A program made the translations under genes and the position numbers. A stretch of DNA of 64,000 bases from NCBI GenBank assembly GCA_021234155.1, contig JAJEKV010000539.1, forward strand, positions 1 through 64,000. The letters run 5' to 3'. The first letter of the stretch is position 1. Every line of letters starts with the position of its first letter. The notes beneath the pieces are model-generated. The model was given only the letters and a program-made list of their open reading frames with translations. It was not told the DNA's origin and ran no database searches. This document shows, one piece after another, positions 1-14,753 of the stretch. The stretch is from Isoetes taiwanensis. Its lineage: Eukaryota; Streptophyta; Lycopodiopsida; Isoetales; Isoetaceae.

Positions 1-56
1 TATGGAATGCGTCAATTCAACGTAAAGAATGAGTACTTAACTCCGTGGCAAAAGCC

Positions 57-1103
57 TTAACATTCATTGTTAACATCTCCAAATGCATTCACTTGGGAAA
101 TTGCCAGTTTTACGTGACTGCAATGGAATGACAGATTGGTTGTAATTGTGCGAATTCTCCCCTTCAAAGCTGCCATCACAGATATATGAAGTGGGCCGAT
201 CAGGAATCTCGGGATTTCATCATCGCCTTCTAACGTCCTAAGAACATGGCCCATGCTTGGTCTGTACCCAACAACCACATGAGCACATAAAATACCAACC
301 AATACAAACCTTCCCATGACACTGCGAGGACCACTTTCTCGAATAGACTCATCAACAATTTCTTTGACATTTCCCTCCTTAGCTAGGTTCCAAGCCAAGT
401 ATACAATATGAAAATGCCTAGAGTTTTCAGATGATAGATCCAAAGCTTTTCTTCTGCTCATAAGCTCTAATAAAACTATGCCAAAGCTGTAAACGTCTAT
501 CTTTTCAGTCAACTGGCCATACAAAGCATATTCAACAGCTATGTACACAGGGGTGCCTGCTACTCTTGTTGTCATATGAGTCATTCCTTCTGGAGTCACC
601 TTTGCCAAACCAAAATCTGCTACTCGTGCATTGAACTCACTATCCAAAAGTATGTTGCTAGGTTTAATATCCCTGTGGATTATGGCAGGATGAATCTCAG
701 TATGAAAATAATCTATTCCCATTGCCATGCCTAATGCTATCTTCTTGCGCTCTGGCCACTTTAGTAAAGACTTAGTAGGTCCATGGAGATGATCTTCAAG
801 ACTTCCATTACGCATGAAATCGTAAACAAGCATTCTCATGTGGCCATCTTTAGTCCCATGAACACATCAGCCTCTAAGGTGCACGAGGTTATGATGCCTA
901 ACCTTATTAATTACTTCCATTTCATTTAGAAATTCTGCATCACCATCTGTTGTAGTATTTTTCAGCAGTTTCACTGCAACTTCTATAGTTCCAAGCATTC
1001 CCTTATACACCGTACCAAAACTGCCTTCTCCAATGATAGCCTTTTTGTTGAAATTCTGAGAGCTTAATCTCTTCATACTTGAATTGTATTTGGCATTGTG
1101 CAT
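57..1103 (-). pseudogene. Receptor-like Ser/Thr protein kinase, kinase-domain relic
   Basis: Two minus-strand reading frames (867-1103, then 57-839) are in the same frame and separated by one TGA at 867-869. The first holds the N-lobe: glycine loop GEGSFGTVYKG and the lysine motif VAVKLL. The second holds YDFMRNGSLEDHLH, catalytic HRDIKPSN (residues 55-62 of that frame), DFG (75-77), and the C-lobe with DVYSFGIVLLELMS and RPSMGHVL. This order and wording are those of plant receptor-like kinases; resemblance to the Arabidopsis At1g11050 type is from memory. The APE motif reads AVE (residues 101-103) and the preceding GTPGYIA reads GTPVYIA. No signal peptide, ectodomain or membrane segment is seen upstream of 1103. 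With the stop and altered APE it is most likely a pseudogene, or one exon of a gene with a consensus error. Kinase identity is secure. Confidence 0.85.
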
Positions 1104-1725
1104 TATCTTAGTGTCCTATTCTCCTATTCCTCTAAATTCTTTTATTTTTACCTCCACTTACCTTATATCATATTCTGGCTATCCTACTTTTCCCCATGTT
1201 CTTGCTGGCAACTGGTATGGATTGTTATTTATGTGATAAAAGATCTTTGTATTGTCGTCTTTGACAGTTGGGATACTCTTTATGTACAGTCTTGCAGGTA
1301 AAAGCAATTAGCAGAGGGCCAATCTGATGGTTGCTTGTCATAAGTTCAATGCATGTATTGTATGCAGCTGCTTTACTATATGCCATTTGGGAATTGCGGA
1401 ATATAAATTTTAAATTTCATGAGTTCAGAGATCTTTTCAAAGGAACAGTTATCTGCACTATTGCAACAGGTAGTCTTTTAAGCACTAATGGCGATACCCT
1501 CTTTCCATTCAATACTTATACTTCTAGCACCTAGACTGCCTTGAGATTAACATAAATCCATGAAAAACATAAAACCATGAACATTATGTAAAGCTATGCT
1601 GCCATATGATTTTGTTTACAGTTTTTATGGGAAGGCGTGCTATATTTTTGTAAAGGTTCTGACAGAATCTAGCTCCTAGTACGTATTCCTTTTTTGTCAA
1701 CAATTCAAGTCTGGTTTGAAAAATA

Positions 1726-1964
1726 CCCGGGGGGTGCACTTATACATAAGGGGGGTATGGCATCTGCGTTCGGAGGGTAGCAAAAAAACCCCCTTGTATA
1801 CGCAATTTTAAAAGGCAATTTGATCCCTCTGTGTATAGATATTGCTCCAAATCAGCGCCTAAAACACCCCTAACTCCTAAGTATACGTACGCAAATGGTC
1901 CAAAAAACACCCCTCCGTTGAACTCTCATGGGTTATACGCTAATCAAAGGTGAATCCCCCGGGG
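1726..1964. repeat. Candidate MITE with CCCGGGGG ends
   Basis: The 239-bp segment begins CCCGGGGGGTGCAC and ends GTGAATCCCCCGGGG, which match as inverted repeats at about 12 of 14 positions. The interior is AT-rich with repeated GTATAC/TTATAC words and no reading frame. I could not find a clear target-site duplication, so a mobile element is only one reading. A GC-rich palindromic insertion is the alternative. Confidence 0.3.
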
Positions 1965-2916
1965 AAAACGAATTCCAGTGAGGATGTAATTACTGCCTTC
2001 AATCTTTCTTGCAGATGATCAATTGTGTATGTTGGTCTTCAAGACCCTATGGGTCTTCCGTAGACGTTAATAAATCTTTCTTTCTTGGCCTTGTAATCAT
2101 TGTCTTTTGAATGTGCTAGGAACTTGAAGGCTTCCTTTCACTATGCTGGCACTGATAAAGATAGAATTAGTAAGGGATGGGTCCATAATCTTTTTGTTCT
2201 ACTTTACTGATATAAATGTTGAAAGAGTGAACCGCCATATGAAGGTTCTACCTGTTGCTTGCTTAATTACCAAATAACTAAGCATCTACTAATTTTGTAT
2301 GGAAACAAAAGTGCACAGACTAGTTCTAGACTGCTGTTTAGGACATCATAAAGAACAAGATTTAACCAGCCCTAATGACCTATTGAGAGAATGTTTTTAG
2401 AGTATTGGAATATAAGAGATGCCCGTTAAATATTTCTTAGTTGCTGAAATGGGCATATCTCAAAATAGACCTGTAGCAAGGCACTTGATGACTGGAGCTC
2501 CTTAACATCGTAAGCATGTTGGGGTTCTAGATGTAGGGATTGGTATCTTGTTTGTAGCTAACATACTTAGAAGCCCTCTTTCAGTGCATGTTTTTAACAC
2601 TATTTACGGTTATGAGTCATTGCCTCACTCTCTGCAAAAATTCTTTTGCAGGTCTTTGGCTTATAATATTGAACTACTAGGCAGATTATTCAATCAAAGG
2701 ATGAGAAGCATTTGTTGTTCTCAGTTGCCAAAAGGTTTGCTGTAGCCATTCTTGAAAGGAACCATTTCTTTCTTTGGTGAAAAATTCACGTTGAATTATC
2801 ACGAACCAACAGATTGAGTCCATTCTGACAAAGCTATAATTTTGCACCATCTCTAGTACCCCATCTTTTTATATTACATAACTAAAAATCTTATTTTATC
2901 TATATACAAGAATTTA

Positions 2917-3360
2917 GCGCCGGGGGAGCCGGCGCCCTATGCACCTCTGGGGGTCCAACCCAAGTGCGCATAGCACAAACTCATATTCAGAAAGCTCAGG
3001 AATAAGGGAAAACGCCCCTCGTGGCGGCGCCGCCAGGCAGTTTCCCACCGGAAACTCCCGACTGCCCATGGGTTCCCTAGCACCAAATGCCGGAGCAACG
3101 TTTCAAAGCTACGCTTGAGAAGAAGCGCCCATCGGATGTAATATGGCGAGGCCCTTTCCCACCTCTTAATCTGCGGATTAAACTAGGTAAGCAATTGATT
3201 TAGTGGATCAAATTGCTACAGGCTAGATTCAAAAAACTTTCCTCCGAGTCTGCGCTGGCAAGCATGTCTTCTCCTCAAAGTACCTGGAGTGCATCGGCTA
3301 TGAAAGAAACAGGCATCACTCCTGCTCGCGTAACCTTTGCCGGATAACCTAATCGGAAAA
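2917..3360. repeat. GC-rich repeat-like block with short palindromes
   Basis: This block is much more GC-rich than its surroundings and contains the palindromes GCCGGGGGAGCCGGC near 2920 and GGCGGCGCCGCC near 3024. It has no sustained reading frame. It looks like a degraded dispersed repeat, possibly SINE-like, but I see no clear A/B boxes or tail. Boundaries are approximate. Confidence 0.25.
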
Positions 3361-3364
3361 TATA

Positions 3365-3915
3365 CATTAGGAATTTTTTGAGATCATAAAAGGGCCTTCT
3401 AAAAACTGCTGACTAAGCTATATGAACTACCAATCAGAAAACAGAACTGGTAATCCAGTCAGCAAAACAGTTATAACTAACTCACTGGATCACATTTTCT
3501 AGCATAAGTGTTGATAGAAAAGTCCAAATGAGCTCTTGTTTGGTGCAATAGATAGGTCTCATTGAGATCTTTCCAATCTTGGGTGGTTTTGCATATTTTT
3601 TAGCCCCGTAGGATAGTAAAAAATGGTAAAAACCATATTTTTTGGAGTTTTGACAATCATAAGTGGCTAAAATATGTGCAAAGCACCTAAGGTTGGAAAG
3701 ATCTCAACAAGATCTATCTATTGCACTAAACGAAAGTTCATTTGGACTTTTCTATCAACAGTTATGCTAGAAAATATGATCCAGTAAGTTAGTTATAACA
3801 GTTTTGCTGACTGGACCCGTCAGGTTCTGATTTCTGATTGGTAGTTCATTTATCTTCATTTGGCTTAGTTGGCATGTTTTGAAGGCCCTTTTTTAATCTC
3901 AAAAAAACCCTAATG
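3365..3915. mobile_element. Foldback (long inverted repeat) element, about 550 bp
   Basis: The left half (3365 to about 3610) is the imperfect reverse complement of the right half (about 3650-3915). Matching landmarks, read outside-in, are CATTAGG, TTTTTTGAGAT, GGGCCTTC, ATGAACTACCAATCAGAAA, CCAGTCAGCAAAAC, TTATAACTAACT, GATAGAAAAGTCCAAATGA and GAGATCTTTCCAA. Arms are about 240 bp at roughly 85 percent identity with a short AT-rich centre. No protein is encoded. This is the form of a foldback MITE or a long-TIR non-autonomous DNA transposon. Flanking target duplications are not obvious. A transcript would form a near-perfect hairpin. Confidence 0.7.
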
Positions 3916-4659
3916 GATAATTCCAAAAAGTTTTCCGGTTCACATAATTTCAAGCACTTGAAGTCCCCCCAGTGGGATATTAACAGAAGGTCATTCGCCG
4001 ACGAGCCGCTTGAGACATTACTAGAGATAAAGCAATTTAGAGTGTCCACATTAATGCCAACTAGGACTTTAAGGACAATACGCTTTAAGGTTTCTCATAG
4101 CAAATGTTCTGCTTACACATCTGCAACCCACTTTGGCATATGTAAAATGATCAACAACCAACACATACATGGTCAATCATTTGCACGTTTCCATGTACAT
4201 TTCCATGTACAGGAAATAAAATTTAACAATGGAAGAGTGATACAACTAGCATGACCTTTGCTATATTGGGGTCAATATCATGCAAAAATTTCACCCTAGT
4301 TATATGGAACAATGCATCTGGTTGACACGTGCATATATTTCGTTGTCTTTAATGCTCCATTTTTTTCTTATCACCTACACAATCTCCCTCTCCCTTCATG
4401 AGCGTCTTATTTAACAACCACGGTCATGTAGGAACCAAAAAAAATACACGAGGTTTTTGTGTGAACGAATATTAAGCAAATATAAATAGATTTTGTTCCA
4501 AATGTTTAGGTTATGGCTTTCAATTGATTGTCAAAACATGACTTTGAACTATGAATTAAGCCCCTTCACCCTCCGGCCATGGAGGGCAACTCTCCGTGCG
4601 TAGCACCTTGTTTCTTTAGCTCACATGCTATCTTTGCACTCATGCATGACATGTGCACT
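3916..4659. other. No recognisable feature
   Basis: An open frame on the plus strand (3913-4254, 113 codons) has no recognisable domain and overlaps the foldback terminus, so I do not call it a gene. The rest is AT-rich with scattered stops. Confidence 0.4.
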
Positions 4660-5310
4660 TTGGAGTTTTTGGAGCTTCATTCTCATGCACCAGCTGTGTA
4701 TCTTCTAGTGGATTTTTTTCAATGTGTTTGCACGGTCATGTTGCACCATGGGTCAAAATTTCACATTTTTTTGATGCATAGTTTTTTAGTTATGATTTTT
4801 CTTGCGTTTTCGATTCAAAAATTCATAACTAATGTATATTATGGCAAAAAATTCTGATTTTTGGTCTCTGTCTTGCGACGTCATCACCAACGTACAGAAA
4901 AAATTTCAGAATTTTTAGTGAAGGTTTGCATTAAATTTTTTTAATTTAAAGCTTTTTTTCTATGGTTGTGTGCATATTTTGCCTTTATTGCATTTCCTAG
5001 CCATACAACCACCTTCCAACAGCTCTTTGCCAAGATCAACAGCTATTTTCTTGCTTCTATATATTGGACATCTTTTCTAGATCTCCTCATTCTCTTGCTA
5101 CTGATGAAGTGTTTCCTTAAACACTGAAACTAGTCTAGCCCTTAGAGTTTTTTTTAGAAGCACACTACATTATTTTTGTTTCCAAAGAATTGCTTGTGCT
5201 CCATAGATTCTTATTCTATTTTTAGCTTGTTCGCATCCTCCTTGCCTTCTCATCTTATTCGCGCCTTTGCCTAAACCAGTTAAACCCTAAACCCTAACAT
5301 AGGTACACCA
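4660..5310 (+). repeat. Diverged direct repeat, copy A
   Basis: This stretch aligns collinearly with copy B at 5510-6123. Shared landmarks in order are GCATAG..TTATGATTTT, AAAATTCAT, AAATTCTGATTTTT, CGTCA(G/T)CACCAA(T/C)GTA, TTTCAGAATTTTT, CTAGCCATAC, CCAACAGCTCTT, a TATA-like CTTCTATATATT and CACTGAAACTAGTCTAGCCCT. The copy ends in CCCTAAACCCTAA. It is non-coding. The TATA-like box followed by a conserved block suggests a promoter-bearing repeat such as an old LTR, but no TG..CA ends were found. Confidence 0.6.
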
Positions 5311-5509
5311 AATTTGATCCCCCCTCTTTTGGTCCCTTTTGTTCTAACATAGGTACACCAAAGGTGATCGCCCCATGGAAGGTACGTGCATTTTTTAGGT
5401 TTGCCTCATGCTTTTTTGCACTTTATGTCTAAAATTGCATTGTTTGCACTTCATAAGCCTAAAATTGCATTTTTCCTAAGTTCATTGCACCCATGCATGT
5501 TACATGAAC

Positions 5510-6123
5510 CTAGGTAATTTCTTAGAGCTCTTTTCCATGCATTAACTTATCATCCTCTTCTGAAATTTTTTCCTTATGATTGCACGACGATGTTGCACCC
5601 ATAGGTAAAGTTTCATATTTCTTGGATGCATAGTTATGATTTTCTCTTGCATTTTCGTTCGAAAATTCATTATTAATGCATATCATGGAAATAAATTCTG
5701 ATTTTTTGAACTTGGTCTGCCACGTCAGCACCAATGTATAGGTAAATTTTCAGAATTTTTGGGTATGGTTTGCTATCATAATTTTGCTTTTAATCATTTT
5801 TGCATGGTTTTGAGCATTAATTTTTAATTAGGTGGCACCCCCTTGCCCTCCTAGCCATACATCTACTTCCCAACAGCTCTTTTTTGGCCTCAACAACCAT
5901 CTAGTTCTTCTATATATTAGAGTCTTCTCCTAGTTCTCCTCATCCTCTTGCTATGATGGTGTGCCCCCGTACACTGAAACTAGTCTAGCCCTGAGGTTTA
6001 TTAGGAACTCTACTATTTGTTACCTGTTTCCGAATTGTTTCTAAGTGTCTATATTTTGTTGCTACTCCTTCTATCATTTTCTTCCATACTCCCATCTACT
6101 CGCGCTTTAGTCACCTTAGAGCT
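5510..6123 (+). repeat. Diverged direct repeat, copy B
   Basis: Second copy of the repeat described at 4660-5310, offset by about 860 bp and roughly 70-75 percent identical by eye. It also carries the TATA-like CTTCTATATATT and ACTGAAACTAGTCTAGCCC, and runs directly into a telomere-type tract. Both copies end in CCCTAAA words, so the telomere-type sequence may belong to the repeat unit. Confidence 0.6.
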
Positions 6124-6274
6124 CAACCCTAAACCCTAAACCCTAAATCCTAAACCCTAAAACCTAAACCCTAAACCCTAAAGACCCTAAACCCTAAAAC
6201 CCCTAACCCTAAACCCTAAAAACCCTAACCCTAAATCCTAAACCCTAAAACCCTAAAACCCTAAACCCTAAACC
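6124..6274 (+). repeat. Interstitial telomere-type tract (CCCTAAA)n
   Basis: About 150 bp of CCCTAAA and one-base variants (CCCTAAAA, CCCTAAAT, AACCCTAA). CCCTAAA is the canonical plant telomere unit. The degeneracy and flanking non-telomeric DNA indicate an interstitial tract rather than a chromosome end. Confidence 0.85.
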
Positions 6275-6616
6275 TGGCAATTACAATAGGAAGCAAGGCT
6301 GCAAGGCTTTACAGTTCGTTATTCATGGGCCTTGATGAAGTGGAGCATAAACCCAAGGATCTTATTAAGAATCTATTTGAAAACAAGGGAATTCTGCTGA
6401 AAATAAAATCATTGAATTGGACATCAGTTAATAGGTAGTTCAATAAGTTGAAAATGTGACACTTTGGAAACAAAGACAAACTTGAACTGGGAAGAATCAG
6501 TGCTTGGAATTATTGCTATCTGACCTTAACTTGTTCTAATAAAGTAAAGTTTATTTAACCCCCCGTTAACGCAGGGAAAGTTGGGGGAAACTCCCCAGGT
6601 AATGTGTCACTAGACC
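6275..6616. other. Spacer between two telomere-type tracts
   Basis: A plus-strand frame from about 6275 is open for some 54 codons until TAG near 6437 and begins LAITIGSKAARLYSS. It has no ATG start in place and no family I recognise. It could be an exon remnant or chance. Confidence 0.2.
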
Positions 6617-6727
6617 TTGACCCTAGACCCTAGACCCTAAAACCCTAAAACCCTAAACCCCTAAAACCCTAAAACCCTAAACCCTAAAATCCTAAACCCC
6701 TAAACCCTAAAACCCTAAACCCTAAAC
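6617..6727 (+). repeat. Interstitial telomere-type tract (CCCTAAA/CCCTAGA)n
   Basis: About 110 bp of CCCTAAA with CCCTAGA variants at its left edge. It directly abuts the first unit of the tandem repeat that follows. Confidence 0.8.
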
Positions 6728-6729
6728 CT

Positions 6730-7816
6730 GGCTTTATGATTTCATAAACCCTTAGCACTAAATGTGTCGTCTGGCATGGGAAAGGCCGTCCCCATCCGCC
6801 TTAGTAGAGCGTGGCGACACGCACCACATGTAATGGGTAAGCCCAGTTGCTCCGCCCATGGTTCCCTAGTGGACAAAAGGGCATGGAGTATACATGCCAT
6901 TACCACCTCCCGGCTTGAGGTTTTGTGGTTACAAGAACCTTCCTAAGGTACTTCCCTTTGTCATAGACGAGGATTCAAGTCCTAGGTGCAACAGTGCTAT
7001 ATGCACCCACTAGTCCTAGGCTAGCCCCGCCCGTTGGCGGTGTTGCTTAATGGTTGTTCTCTGTGTGGCGCGGCTTTATGATTTCATAAACCCTTAGCAC
7101 TAAATGTGCTGGTTGTTCTCTGTGTGGCGCGGCATGATTTCATAAACCCTTAGCACTAAATGTGCCGTCTGGCGTGGGAAAGGCCCTCCCCATCTGCCCT
7201 AGTAGAGCGTGGCGACACGCACCACATGTAATGGGTAAGCCCAGTTGCTCTGCCCATGGTTCCCTAGTGGACAAAAGGGCTTGGAGTATACATGCTATTA
7301 CCACCTCCCAGCTTGAGGTTTTGTGGTTACAAGAACCTGCCTAAGGTGCTTCCCTTTGTCATAGACGAGGGTTCAAGTCCTAGGTGCAACAGTGCTATAT
7401 GCACCCGCTAGTCCTAGACTAGCCCCGCCGGTTGGCGGTGTTGCTTAATGGTTGTTCTACTATGTGGCGCGACTTTATGATTTCATAAACCCTTAGCACT
7501 AAATGTGTCGTCTGGCGTGGAAAGGCCCTCCCCGTCTGCCTTAGTAGAGTGTGGCGACATGCACCACATGTAATGGGTAAGCCCAGTTGCTCCGCCCATG
7601 GTTCCCTAGTGGACAAAAGGGCATGGAGTATACATGCCACTACCACCTCCCGGCTTGAGGTTTTGAGGTTACAAGAACCTGCCTAAGGTACTTCCCTTTG
7701 TCATAGACGAGGGTTCAAGTCCTAGGTGCAACAGTGCTATATGCACCCGCTAGTCCTAGGCTAGCCCCGCCCGTTGGCGGTGTTGCTTAATGGTTGTTCT
7801 ACTGTGTGGCGCGTCT
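6730..7816 (+). repeat. Three-unit tandem repeat with tRNA-like B box
   Basis: Three near-identical units start at about 6730, 7130 and 7473 (unit about 342 bp; units 1 and 2 are separated by an extra partial repeat of about 60 bp at 7072-7130). Each begins TTTATGATTTCATAAACCC and contains CACCACATGTAATGGG, GGTTACAAGAACC and GGGTTCAAGTCC. The last matches the RNA polymerase III B box (GGTTCRANTCC) at about 6970, 7369 and 7710. An A-box-like TGGTTACAAG lies about 45-50 bp upstream in units 1 and 2. Open frames of about 60 codons in each unit are copies of the same chance frame. The array is bordered on both sides by telomere-type tracts. It may be a tandemly amplified tRNA-derived SINE or a subtelomeric-type satellite. 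Confidence 0.7.
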
Positions 7817-7828
7817 TTATGATTTCAT

Positions 7829-7870
7829 AAACCGTAAACCCTAAACCTTAAAACCCCAAAACCCTAAAAG
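7829..7870 (+). repeat. Short interstitial telomere-type tract
   Basis: About 40 bp of degenerate CCCTAAA/CCCAAAA units closing the tandem array on its right side. Confidence 0.7.
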
Positions 7871-10068
<2,198 letters not shown>

Positions 10069-10070
10069 AA

Positions 10071-11718
<1,648 letters not shown>

Positions 11719-12230
11719 CACTACAAAACCAAAGCCCCCTTATTTACGTCTATTACGACGCCCGGACGCCGTTGATCGCCGATGATCGACGCCAAAAACG
11801 CCGATAAACGACGCCTATTTCGACGTCGAGCGCCGATTAGCGACCTTTATGCGCCGCTATACGCTGGCGCCGTAAACGGCCGGCGTCTTTAGCGGGCGAC
11901 TTGACGCCGTTCAACGCCGTTACGCGACATCGCGGTCAGCCACGCAGCACAGCCGCGCCGCCGGGTGACCGGCGTGGCCGGGGCGTGGCAGATGAGCTAG
12001 CAACGTCGTTCAACGACGAGAAGTACACGTCATCATGCCGTCCGATGGCGTTACCCGGTAGCGTAAGCGGCCGACGTCGGTAGCCGTGTGAAACGCTCGT
12101 TCGCATTACGCGTTCTTGGCGTATTGTCGCTGTCTCTGGCCCGCGCCATCGCCATCAATAATGTCCGTTCAACGACGTTGCTAACGTGGCGGCCACGCCA
12201 TCAACGTCGTTCAACGACGATTAAGGAATT
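11719..12230 (+). repeat. CACTA left terminus and subterminal repeats
   Basis: Starts with the terminal CACTACAAAACC and carries dense copies of the GACGTCGTT-type word, for example CAACGTCGTTCAACGACGA twice (near 12000 and 12203) and GCCGTTCAACGCCGTT near 11910. In En/Spm elements such repeats are binding sites of the element's DNA-binding protein (TnpA). The role here is by analogy. Confidence 0.8.
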
Positions 12231-13186
12231 TTGATAAAAAAAAAATATTTATTTAATATTATTCAATATTATTTAACGGACAGTTAATATTCATATTCAA
12301 AATTAACAAATATTTAATATAAATAAATATTTAGTAATATTTATTAATATTAAATAATATTAATATTATCAATAATATTAATAGTATTAATAAATATTAA
12401 ATATGAACAAAATAAATCGAGAATAAATATTTAAAAATTTAAAAATTCGAAAAATAGAAACAAATATTGATTAAATTATATTTGTATTCAGTATCATGGT
12501 AGATAAGCATTATTGTTTAATATGTAATTAAATGTTTAATAAATCTAAGAATAAAAAAATAGAATCGAGCATAAAATTAACATAACAAAAAAATCACAAA
12601 TAATAAGAACAAAGCATAAAAAATTTAGATTGAATTCAATTAATATATTTCACAATGTAATTTGCACATTACAAAATATATTGAGTCTTTAGTTGTTGCT
12701 CTCTAATTCTTCTTCTTCTTCTTCTTCATTGGCTTCGTCTTCATTTACCTGCATTATATTGTATCGCAACAATTAGTTCATTGTAGTCACAAATAATTAT
12801 CTAATGAATGATACACACTTCATCCCCCCTTTCACGCCTAGCAGATGACGACGCGATGGTCGCATGACCGCCTTGTTTGAAGGCCCTTCGCGTTCATCTT
12901 TAGCGGCCGAGGCGACCGAGAATTGACTTCTATTGAGAATGAGTACCAAAACTAATGTTAGTGTTCAACTCGAGAACCTACATTATAAACCAAATTTATA
13001 CTTACAAATAGCTTATCCGGAAAGCCATAACCGCCCGGACCAGGTCTTATTGGCACTATGGCGCCACTTTGCTTCGTCGTACCTGGCGTCCGTAGCTGCC
13101 TTTGTTCTAGCTTCCCCTTTCTTTGATAATATGTTGGCCTTCAAACACTACAATGCAATACAAGGACTTAGTCCACATGGCATCAT
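12231..13186. other. AT-rich CACTA interior without a gene
   Basis: Mostly AATATT words to about 12660, then a short CTT tract near 12710-12730. The plus-strand frame 12933-13190 lies opposite the end and 3' flank of the next gene and has no recognisable domain. Confidence 0.4.
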
Positions 13187-13972
13187 CTAATTATACGACT
13201 CATGGGAGAGATGATGTACTTGAAATGCCTCATTAGTCAACCAGATAGGCTGTGCCACTTCCTCTATCGAGACTCCTGTAGCTTTGGCAAGAGCTTTCAG
13301 CTGCTTCTTCTGATTACCTCTGCAAAATATAAATAAAATATGAGTACAATGAGGTTATAATGAAGAACGAAAGAGCCTAATACCTGGTGGCTTTAACATG
13401 TTTACCCTGCTTTGAACAAACCTCCCTCCATGAGATCTCTCCTGACTTGAGCTCGGGATATTCTGCTTCTAAAAGCTCCTTGATCCTCTCTTTTTCCTCA
13501 TCATAGGCTCCCGAGTTCCATTCACCCTTGTGGACGTTATGGCAAACGCTATTTGTGACACTATTAGCCATCTTCCAAAAATTGTCGCCATCTGCAGTGC
13601 TGTGGCGCGGCACCTTCTTGCTACTACACTCAACATACGACTAACATATGAATATGTGTTAGTGAACAAAAAAGGGCATAATTCAAGATGAACTCACTCA
13701 TATTCAAAGAGATGCCTTCGTGGAGGTGGTGCAGGTGGTGCACGATCTTTAACAGAGCTTGAAGAGGAATTGCGTCCACTCCGACGTGGACGACGGTCGG
13801 CGCTCCTTCGTGGGGGTTCATTCTCCTCGTGCTCGGGAAGGGGCCCAAGATTGAATTCTGAAGGAGTGTATGAGCTATGACGTGGAGGGTCATGGGCGCC
13901 AGACCTCCGCCTACTTTGTTCAATGGCCCGTGGCGCAATGTCCATTTCTGCGGGCGACATCCCTAATTGCAA
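13187..13972 (-). CDS. CACTA accessory gene of unknown function, intron-containing
   Basis: Minus-strand frame 13694-13972 is an Arg/Pro/Ser-rich N-terminal region (RSGRNSSSSSV, PPAPPPRRHLFEYE). Frame 13377-13613 continues with an acidic-basic helical segment (EEKERIKELLEAEYPELKSG, then SWREVC). A clean intron of 64 bp lies at 13320-13383 (donor CAG|GTATTAG, acceptor TTTTGCAG|AG). It joins in frame to a further 43-codon exon ending at TAG 13187-13189 (contains KKQLKALAKATGVSIEEVAQ). An intron between the first two frames near 13624-13690 is likely but its phase does not close cleanly. No catalytic domain is recognised. Position inside the CACTA element, near its left end, suggests a TnpA-like or other accessory protein, by inference only. 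Confidence 0.5.
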
Positions 13973-14753
13973 GGCATTCCACCTATCTTCGGGGTTATCG
14001 CCTCATTGATATCTCGGAGTTCCACGCTCTTCGTCTTCTTCTTTGGATGCGAGGTCCTTTTTTCCGTCTCTTCCGGCCGGTGGTGAGAAGAAGATCCGCC
14101 CCATAACCAATGACGGCACCTTAACATTATGCATAGGGAAAAGAAGGACGCAACCGCATTTACACGCTACATTTAAAAACATTAGAACGTTAAAAATAAA
14201 TGGTTAACTTACATTTTATCCTAGAAAAAATCCATACCAAATCCACACAATGGTGGAGGTGGCGGTGGTGGCGAAGCTAAACCCGAACCACCAACTGGCC
14301 TTTGCGAGGTTTAGGGTGTCAATAAGGCTACCAAGCCACGAGAAGTAAAGTTGTGAACAATAGATATGCCATCGCGTCCGCATCCCATGGTTCTTTGGAC
14401 ATGTGCAAAAACTTGCAAGTTATTTATATGGAGTGCGATGAATAACATAGTAGGAAAGCAACAAATGTTAGCAACATGGGAAGTTCATTACAAAACATTG
14501 GGATTTGAATAATTAAAAGTGTCTTTATATATTTGGTTATTAGACAATTAAAAAAATTTAATACTCTTAAACATGGCAAGATATACAATATTGTATTCAT
14601 TCTTTGAGTTGTGACAACAACAATTTTGACATCTCCAAGGCATCCATGCACTTCATGTGTCGTCTTTGTCTCACAACCATGGTAGAAGATATTCCAAAAC
14701 TTTGTAAGGCTTCAACAACTTGAGGAAGCTTTGGGTCGTGTTGAGAATCGTCT
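13973..14753. other. CACTA interior, no gene called
   Basis: Short frames on both strands without recognisable domains. Part of the minus strand at 14424-14720 may be the broken 3' part of the kinase-like gene that follows. Confidence 0.35.

Larger units (their letters stand above)
1104..3364. other. Gene-free interval beside the kinase relic
   Basis: Short open frames on both strands show no domain, codon pattern or homology I recognise. The kinase ectodomain is not here in either strand. The stretch holds a small terminal-inverted-repeat candidate (1726-1964) and a GC-rich block (2917-3360), both listed separately. Elsewhere it is AT-rich and featureless. Confidence 0.5.

Noticed and set aside
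6764-7646. Small repeated proteins of 60-75 codons
   Set aside because: The same chance frame recurs because the DNA is tandemly repeated; no start context or family.
6960-7730. tRNA genes
   Set aside because: Only a B box and a weak A-box-like word are present; no acceptor stem or cloverleaf can be drawn.
6124-7870. A true chromosome end
   Set aside because: Telomere-type tracts are short, degenerate and embedded in other DNA on both sides.
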